Shown piece after piece: positions 56,811-64,000 of a stretch of DNA of 64,000 nt. The stretch is from positions 34,221,751 to 34,285,750 of the forward strand of contig NC_061867.1 in the NCBI RefSeq assembly GCF_907164915.1, in the 5' to 3' direction. Both the position numbers and the translations under genes were made by a program. Position 1 is the stretch's first letter, and each line of letters begins with the position of its first letter. This stretch comes from Impatiens glandulifera. Taxonomy: Eukaryota > Streptophyta > Magnoliopsida > Ericales > Balsaminaceae. The notes under the pieces were generated by a model. The model was not told the DNA's origin. It saw nothing but the letters and a program-made list of their open reading frames with translations, and did no database searches.

Positions 56811-57480
56811 AATGCTTGATCCTTAGTCTTCAAGCAATAGGCCCACACCTTCCTTGAACAATCATCGATAAAAGTGATGTAATAATGAGCACCACCTAAA
56901 GTCAAGGAATCCATAAAACATTGTCTGTGTGAACCATATCTAGGATATTGGGCATCCTAGATGGAGAGAAACTTTTGAAGGAAACTCTATGTTTCTTACC
57001 AACTAAGCAATATGTGCATGTCTTCAAAATCTGTGGAATTTAAGCCCTGAAGATCGATTATCTTGGAGACAACTCGCATGTCATTCTAACTTAAGTGACC
57101 AAGTCGTTTAAGCCAAAGCTGTGTTGAAAAATCATTAACTACATTTGCTTCTCCCCCATAAGACTTAGTCCCTTCTTTCCTTTAGCTATCACCAAAGACC
57201 CCTTAGTGAGTTTCCATTTTCATTCACCAAAGTAACTATGATAGCCCTCATCATCAAGAATACCAGTAGAGATCAAATTCATCCGAATATCGGGAACATG
57301 TCGAACATTCTTCAAAAGTAGCTAGCATGAAGTGTTAGTATCCAAACATACATCTCCTTTTCCAATAATCTTACACGTAACATGGTTTCCCAACGTCATT
57401 GAACCAAACTGTCCACTAGTGTAAGAAGCAAATATATCACAACGATTGGTGACATGATAAGAAGCACCCGAGTCTACCAC
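56811..57480 (-). pseudogene. K6 protease and integrase N-terminal part, fragmented
   Basis: Same order as K5 (VDSGASYHVTNRC, VRHVPDIRMN, CTYCLVGKKHR and a DFSRKV-type block), but cut by additional stops not in K5, such as in the 'tagctagcatg' and 'cattttcattcacc' areas. Confidence 0.8.
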
Positions 57481-57492
57481 TCATTGTGTATC

Positions 57493-58409
57493 TTAAGAAA
57501 CAAGGTTGATACTATCATTGTCGTAAACAATATCGATGTTGTTACCACCCGCATCTGCAACCTTACTACTCCCATTTTGCTTATTCTCCTTTTGTTTCCG
57601 CTTCAAAGATCTGCACTGATACTTCTTGTGTCCTGGCTTGCCACAATGATAATATGTAATCTCTTTTCTCGAGCTGGATGTTCCCCGTGACCTGTCTGAA
57701 CTGCCACTACGATTCTTTGGAGTTTTACTTTTACTTCTACCCTTTTTCACAGTCACGAACACCTGACTTGGAGTCGAGAAACCCTATTCTTTTCTTCTAG
57801 CCTCTTAATTCAACACACTCTCTTTCATCATTTTCAAAGTGAGCTTACCTTGTGGAACAAAATTGGTGATTGAAACTACAAGTGTCTCCCAACTATCAGG
57901 AAGGGAATTAATCAAACACATTGCATGAAGCTCATCATCAAATTTCATTCCTATCGCAACCAACTCATTTAGAATACCCTGAAAAGCATTTAGATGCTCG
58001 AACATAGAAGACCCATCTTGATATTTCAACGAGCAAAGCTTCCTAAATAGAAATGCTCTATTTTGAGTGTTGTTCTTTTGATACAGCTCACTCAAAATAG
58101 TCCATACTTTATGAGCATTAACCTCAGTAGCCACATGCTGATACACACTTTTGTCAACCCATTGCCTTATTTTACCAACTCCTTTATGTTCAACTTCTTC
58201 CAATCTGCATATGTCATAGCCTCTGGTTTGCCTTTATCACCCAAAATAGTGTCTTCATAATCATAATTACACAATAAGTCCTCCATCCGTGACTTCCAGA
58301 TTATGTAATTGGTAGTTGTGAGTTTGATCATCGTGCCATTACTACTCAACGATTCTTCCATTTGAATTATACAAGAATCACCACCAAACGAACTCAGCTC
58401 TGATACCAC
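57493..58409 (-). pseudogene. K6 gag
   Basis: 58409-58167 is open (MIKLTTTNYIIWKSRMEDLL), a frameshift near 58185 (absent from K5) leads to 58203-57805 (KLCSLKYQDGSSMFEHLNAF), then the Cys-depleted knuckle TYYHCGKPGHKKYQC shared with K5. Confidence 0.88.
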
Positions 58410-58410
58410 T

Positions 58411-58964
58411 TGTTGGAGAAATCGAATAATAGCACTTGTTTAGCAATCCAGAAATAGACAATCTACAACAAAGACCTAACAATTCTTTTTTCCCTTCTGT
58501 ATAATCAAATAGGCAGCCAATTCAATTGAGCATCAAACAATCAAACAATCAAAGAAACAGAGAGCAAGACACCAAGATTTTACGTGGAAAACCCAAATTA
58601 GGTAAAAACTACGGGATACTTCGGCCACTTAAATCATCCACTATATCAAATGAGTATACAATGTTGTTCAATACAAGTCTAGAGGTAATATAATAAAATT
58701 ATCAATTAACTTCATCCTAACTTGTTATTCACATACATTATCATCATCACTAAAGATAGTTAACCAAATGGAGAAGAGATAAAGGAAATTAGAAGAAGAA
58801 TATGCTACTTCAATGGAGAATTTGTTGTTTCAATGGAGGAAGAACTGCTTCAATGGAGGAAGAGGGAGAGAGAACCAATCAACTATTGTGTTTTTTTAAT
58901 TAAATATGCCCTAATGGGCTTTATTAATTTGTCAGGCCCAGCTGCCAAATGAGCTGACCCAACA
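58411..58964 (-). mobile_element. K6 5' LTR
   Basis: 554 bp, TGTTGGAGAAATCG to GCTGACCCAACA. PBS TGGTATCAGAGCTG on the minus strand immediately left. Confidence 0.95.
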
Positions 58965-59400
58965 AATCTCACATTCTACTAAATACGAAACAAAACTAGT
59001 TAAAATCAAGGAGTAAGGGAGGAGTCGGCAAAGGAATCCATTGATGAACAAATCAACTCTATCCCACACAACAGAAAAAAAAATGAGAACCAAGTGTCAA
59101 TACTACCTCTTTGCTTAACAAAGTCAAGAAAAACTGAATTTGTGATCAACTTTTTACGTCGAATCGACGTTTGAATTTTTTTCTTCTGAAAATCTCTATT
59201 TTTATAAAAGATAAAAATTTGAAAAAATTCAAAATGTGAACGAAAATAATTTTAAGGTTTTAAAATTTTAAGTTTATAAAAAACGAGGCTTTGTAGATAA
59301 CTCTATAACTTATTATTCCGTTGAATTTGAAAGATATTGAGAGTTTTTTTAATGGGAAGTATGTCATAGGTCTACTTTAATTTTTTTTCAATTTTAATTT
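58965..59400. other. Spacer
   Basis: AT-rich; no gene recognised. Confidence 0.4.
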
Positions 59401-61420
59401 TCACAAGACTAGAGAGTCGCCAAATAATTTATCAAAAATTAGAAAATCTAAGAGAAATGAGTTCGGCGTTTGGTTACATGTGGGAAATAGTTTTTTTAGA
59501 CGCTATGTCCCACAACGCCCCTAAGGTCTCTAATTAACTTTGGTCTTTGTTTAAAATTAATTACGCTTTCCAATGTTTTAAAATATTTTATATTCTAACC
59601 TAGCATCACATAAACTACAACATATATAAAATAAAGCCAACAAAGCTAAATGAAAAGCCTAGCCTAAATAAGACATAAAAATATGAAAAATACGTACAAG
59701 GACCGTTGTTAACCTCCATAGTTCCTAAACCTGATTTTAGTCGATGTGTGAACCCAACTCGGTCGGAATCTGCACCCTCGGACGAACATAGTGCAACATT
59801 GGTCCTTAGGTACAGCCAACATCGGTCCCTTGTCACCAGTAGTGGTCCTCAGTCCTCGAGTGCGGAAAACATTGGTCCTCGAGTGCAGTAAACTTCGGTC
59901 ATCTGTCCTCGGTCCTTAGTCCTCAATGCTCATTCCTCAGTTTTTAGTGCTCGGTCCTCGGTCATCGGGTGTGGAAAACATCCGTCCTCGGTTCTTGAGT
60001 GCATAACACACCGGTCCTCGGTGCTTGATCCTGGGTCAGTATCAAGTGCAGAAATGTGGCCAGCAGCAGGTCCATCCTCTAGGTCCTATGTCAGCATCAG
60101 GTGTAGTATGTGGATCCTAAGCGTCGTTATAACAACAAATCTATTATTCTTTTGGTTTTCAACATAATCCTAACTAATAATTTATTTGGTGATCCAAATG
60201 GATCCCAATTAACATGAAACGTTACCAAATAGTTACTAATAGATGTATAAATATTTATATAAATTAAAATCTTGATTCTAACAATAAAAAATAAAATCAA
60301 ACAAATTTAGTGAAGGTAGATTATATTTTTATTTTTGGGTTAGATTTTGGAAATGTTTTCAATCAAAGGTTTTAGATTTAATATTAAATCATAATCTTCT
60401 CGAGCCATATTGTTAAAAAAAACTTATTAATCGCTTTTTCTCAAGAAGATCCATATTTAAATCAATATCTAAGGTATTTTACGTAAGGTCTTTCAAATGA
60501 CTAATTCATGAGCTGATTTTGATTTTAAAAAGGGTTTTGGATCAAAGATCCTTATTTTGTTTTATTTGTTATGTTTTATTTATTTACAAGGTTAGGTTAA
60601 TTATATAGATGCAGAATATTAAAGCCAAACACAAAAGAGTTTAAAGCATTTAGACATTATGAAATGAAAAGGCAAAGACACATGATATATTTATTGAAAA
60701 TACAAAGACAAAAGCAAGAAGGGAAAATCAAGAACTTACAAAATAGTTGGGTTCTTGATTTCTAAAAGCTGAAACTTTAATTTCCAAACAACTCTTATGA
60801 CCAATTAACTAATTGGTGGTTGTTTGGGTAAGTTTTAAAGAGGGCAGCCTAGTATGCAAAAATGGATTTCGGTTTGGCAACCTAGGGCACTTGATAGTGA
60901 TAAATCTGGTATTTGTACAAGTGCACTAGGTAAACTCATGAGATACCTAGGACCCAAGGCCCATTTTTCTAAAGAATTTGTTTATTTAAATACCCAGTTT
61001 TAAGGGATGTTAAATCATGAGGGATGTCAAGTCTTATGGATGCCAAGTCTTGAAGGATGCCTTCAATCCTTGTGCTCACGGTTGAGGAGTCTTCTAGGTT
61101 TTTAATTTGCACTTTAAATGGGTTAGAAATCTTTTAAAACTTTCTACCACCTTCTAAGTTCACACAAGGTTTTCAAAGATTCTCAAAAGAGTTAATTAAA
61201 AACAAATTATTAATCAACTTAATCAATTAATTAATTAATAATAATAAAAAGTGATTATTATTTTTTAAAAGAAATAATCTTATTTAATTCTATTAACAAA
61301 TAAATAATTAATTTGTAAATAATTAATTTTTTTTTTTAAATTAATTATTTCAAAAATAATTATTTATAAATTATAAAAATTTGGATGGAAAAATAAGTTT
61401 CTACAGAATTGAAACTCAAT
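59401..61420 (+). mobile_element. Probable Tat-type Gypsy LTR material
   Basis: 'agagtcgccaaataatttat' at about 59410, then 'gagttcggcgtttggttac' and 'caacgcccctaagg', is a block I know from LTRs of plant Tat-type elements (GAGTCGCC..., ...GGGTTCGGGGTT..GGTTACG). CGGTCCTC repeats follow. No PBS or coding region was found, so the element is fragmentary. Ends uncertain. Confidence 0.4.
59740..60060. repeat. Degenerate CGGTCCTC minisatellite
   Basis: Irregular repetition of 'tcggtcctcggtcctt', 'gtcctcgagtgcgg' and 'aaaacattggtcctcgag'. Related short units occur on the minus strand at 640-700. Confidence 0.7.
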
Positions 61421-62040
61421 TCTAAATAGCACAAACAAACCTTCAATGATAGATAATATCAAAAGCCAAAACAAAACAAAAAAAAAACCTCACATACCTA
61501 GATAAATGTACTTAACATATATAACATTATTACTTTTTAAATCAAAATCAAACTAGTTAGAAATTTTCAATATAATAATTCAATATAAAATAACACTTAT
61601 TATATATTATAATTCACATTTATATGCATATAATAAAATAAAATAATTAATATTTTTTTTAAATAATTAAATATAAAATAGTTCACTATTATATGATCAT
61701 ATATTTTATCCCTTTTTTATATATAACATACCATTTTTTACTAAATAATAAAATAAAATATATTATTCCACCTTCATTTCAAAGTAAAATATATAGAGAA
61801 ATGTTTAAATTGGATAAGTGAATGATTTAACTATTCATGTGGGTGAACATCAACATTGGAGATAGAATATAAGAGAAAAATATCGACTACAAATTTTAAG
61901 TAATTCAAGTTTAGTAATTGAGTAGGTTAAAGAATGACTATAATTAATGCTACACTTTTATTAACAAGCTAGTCATTTGACCGTACAATGCTTATTATTA
62001 TTATTTATTTATTTTTATAAGTTAATATGATTCCTCTAAT
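61421..62040. other. Very AT-rich spacer
   Basis: Nothing recognised. Confidence 0.5.
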
Positions 62041-62070
62041 GATAGTTTGGTAATTCTGGAATTGGCATTG

Positions 62071-62101
62071 GAATTGAAATTGGAGGGTCCAATTTCAATT
62101 C
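62071..62101. repeat. Perfect 14-bp inverted repeat (hairpin)
   Basis: GAATTGAAATTGGA, a 3-base loop, then TCCAATTTCAATTC. Lies in a 'ggaattggaattg'-rich stretch, perhaps a MITE end. Confidence 0.85.
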
Positions 62102-62247
62102 TTATATTTGTTAGACACTTTAATATTAAGAATTAAAATTGGAATTAGAATTATAATAGAATTCAATATAGTGTAATTTGATAGTTCTCAATTCCAATTT
62201 TTTTAGGTCAGAATTGTAATTCCAAATTAACACGCTCTTTTAGGTTT

Positions 62248-62330
62248 TTTACATGTTTAACACGTTTTTGACATGTTTAACACGTTTTTCACACATTAAA
62301 CACGTTTAACATGATTTTCACACGTTTAAT
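62248..62330. repeat. 20-bp tandem repeat (ACATGTTTAACACGTTTTTG)
   Basis: About four diverged 20-bp units immediately before the LINE sequence starts. Confidence 0.8.
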
Positions 62331-64000
62331 ATGGGTTGTATCGAGCCTACCAATTCTGGGAACTTCTTCACTTGGTCTTCTACGAGAGGGAATGAACAAA
62401 TTAGAAAAAGTAGAATTGACAGATGTCTGGTAAATGAAAACTGGATTAACCAATTTCCGAAAAGTGAACTTCATGTTTTAAATCCGGGTATATCGGATCA
62501 CTGCCCGATTAAATTGTTCTGGGAAAAGGAAGAAAGGTTCAAAAGGCCCTTTAAATTTTTCAATTTCTAGATGGATAACGATAAATTCAAAGGTATCCTC
62601 GAAAGCGTATGGTCAACAGATGTCAGAGGTTCCAACATGTATAGGGTTTCTGAGAAGCTTAAGCTCCTGAAGAATCATCTCCAAAGCTTTGACAAGAAGA
62701 AGTTCAGCAATATCTCCAATAGAGTTCTGGCTGCTAGAGAAGAACTGGAAGAGGTTCAGAAAAAGTTATTAAGGGATGATAGTGATGAACAACTCAATGA
62801 AACAGAAAGATATGCGCTTGAAAACTTCAGGAAGCTGAGTCTGCTTGAAGAGAATTTTGTTAGACAGAAATTAAGACGCTGGCTTTCGTTGGGTGACAAA
62901 AACACAGCTTTCTTCTACAGAAAATGCAAGGCTAGAAACATGAGAAACAATGAGTACAGGCTGAAGAATGATGATGGTGAATATGTTCAGGGTCAAAAGG
63001 GTGTCCAAGATCTGGCTATTGATTTCTATAAGCAACTTATGGGTACAAGAAAGCAGCATCAAAGTCACCTGAATACCTTGTATCAAATTATTGATAGGAA
63101 AATCTCTGCAGAAGATAGTCGCGAGTTGATAAGGGTGGTCACGAAGGTTGAGGTTAAAGAAGCTCTATTTAGTATTGATGGGAATAAAAGCCCGGGTCCT
63201 GATGGGTTTAATGCACAGTTCTTCAAAGATAATTGGTCGGTTGTGGGTAAAGATGTTACTGATGGGGTTCTGGAGTTTTTCAAAAACAGGAAGATGTTAA
63301 AGCAATGGAATACAGCGGTCCTAACCTTGATCCCCAAAACTGCGATACTTGAGAAAGTACAAGATTTCAGACCAATTTCTTGCTGCAATGTGATTTATAA
63401 AATCATTTCTAAAATCATTTCTAAACGTTTTAAAAATGTTATAGGAAAAATAATAAATCTTAATCAATCTGCATTCATACCTGGTAGGACAATCTCTCAT
63501 AATATTCTTCTCATGCAGAGCCTATTAAAAGGCTACGGGAAAAAGAAAATATCCCCGAGAGTGGCTTTCAAAATATATATCATAAAAGCTTTTGAGATGG
63601 GAAGCCATTCGAGACTTTCTGGTTGTTTCTGCTTTTCCTATGATTTTTATCGATTGGATTATGCAATGCGTTTCATCATCCTGCTTTGTTGTTAGCGTCA
63701 ATGGAGTCCACAGAGGCTATTTCAAGGGTAAAAACGGGGTAGGGCAAGGGGACCCCCTCTCTTCTTACCTTTTCGTAGCTATCATGGCGATCTTTGAGAG
63801 CATCTTCGCGATGTTCCGAAAGAATCGTCCATACATCTTTCACCCATTTTGTGAGGTAGAGGAGGTAACACATTTATGCTTTGCTGACGATTTGTTCATT
63901 CTAGCGCACGCGGACGTTGATTCCATTAAAACTATTAGTGTTGCACTAACGTTCTTTTCTGAGGTAACAGGTTTAACTATTAATGAAAGCAAAAGTGTGG
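62331..64000 (+). pseudogene. LINE endonuclease C-terminus and reverse transcriptase
   Basis: 62331-62568: end of the APE-type endonuclease (GNFFTWSSTRGN, RIDRCLVNENWINQFP, NPGISDHCPI). A TAG replaces the Trp codon expected after FKFFNF. The same frame continues 62571-63600: LRRWLSLGDKNTAFFYRKCK, IDGNKSPGPDGFNAQFFK, LIPKTAILEKVQDFRPISCC, FIPGRTISHNILL. The KIYIIKAFE block has lost the first catalytic Asp (Asp to Tyr), and a deletion at about 63597 shifts the frame. The new frame reads SVNGVHRGYFKGKNGVGQGD (Arg to Gly in the usual GVRQGDPLS) and LCFADDLFILAH with the Asp pair at about 63877. It runs off the right edge. Non-LTR retrotransposon, inactive; 5' end missing. Confidence 0.93.

Larger units (their letters stand above)
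49272..58964 (-). mobile_element. K5/K6: tandem pair of Tork/TNT1-like Copia copies sharing the middle LTR
   Basis: Order LTR (49272-49823), interior K5, LTR (53842-54397), interior K6, LTR (58411-58964), all minus strand. Outer flanks share AATC (49268-49271 and 58965-58968) as a possible target duplication. The interiors are nearly identical by eye and share several stops, so they arose by duplication of one defective element, most simply unequal LTR recombination. Confidence 0.9.

Overview
The window is nuclear DNA of a flowering plant. The evidence is plant-type Ty1/copia and Ty3/gypsy retrotransposons, a plant LINE, MITE-like inverted-repeat elements, AT-rich spacers and one small plant gene. 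A Lamiales-type dicot is likely: the accessory ORF of the central retrotransposons (called ORFx here) resembles a family I remember as hugely expanded in Gesneriaceae. That placement is inference from memory. No bacterial, organellar, rRNA or tRNA gene was seen.

Layout. 1-4300: decayed Tat-type Gypsy (inverted LTR piece, integrase remnant, 77-bp tandem repeat, PPT and start of a 3' LTR). 4300-11949: K1, a minus-strand Sirevirus-like Copia element, truncated in integrase; its 5' LTR carries a palindrome array and is split by G2 (8461-11783), a short plus-strand Gypsy element with two LTRs. 11950-14935: minus-strand DUF4283/CCHC_4 pseudogene with a 15-residue repeat, broken by a 408-bp TIR element. 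14936-20311: mostly spacer, with two exon-like pieces of a possible plastid-envelope protein gene, a MITE-like element, a 52-bp tandem repeat and an unidentified coding-like remnant. 20312-24191: K2, a Tork-like Copia element. 24699-43161: K3, an 18.5-kb nest. 43162-49271: spacer with the only gene that looks intact (Josephin-like, 47209-47670) plus small hAT and LINE fragments. 49272-58964: two defective Copia copies sharing a middle LTR. 58965-62330: probable Tat LTR material, AT-rich DNA and a hairpin. 62331-64000: LINE reverse transcriptase running off the right edge.

How the nest is built. K3 is bounded by TSD CCATA. K4 (33424-39962) sits inside the gag of K3 with TSD TATCC/TACCC. A solo LTR of the K1 family (25210-27201, TSD TAGTA) sits inside the 3' LTR of K3. 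Stripped of these, K3 is about 9.9 kb: LTR, gag, promoter-like spacer, ORFx, PPT, LTR. It has no protease, integrase, reverse transcriptase or RNase H. K4 has the same plan. They look like a non-autonomous Sirevirus-like family in which an accessory ORF takes the place of pol.

The most interesting signal joins these parts. Every LTR of the K1/K3/K4 group has a U3 array of short palindromes with the core TTAGAC..GTCTAA. Repeat unit and period differ between elements (29 bp, 50 bp, about 110-135 bp) but the core is kept. The same palindromes recur in the spacer before ORFx, next to a separate TATA-like box. This suggests that the LTR and an internal ORFx promoter share one cis-regulatory code.
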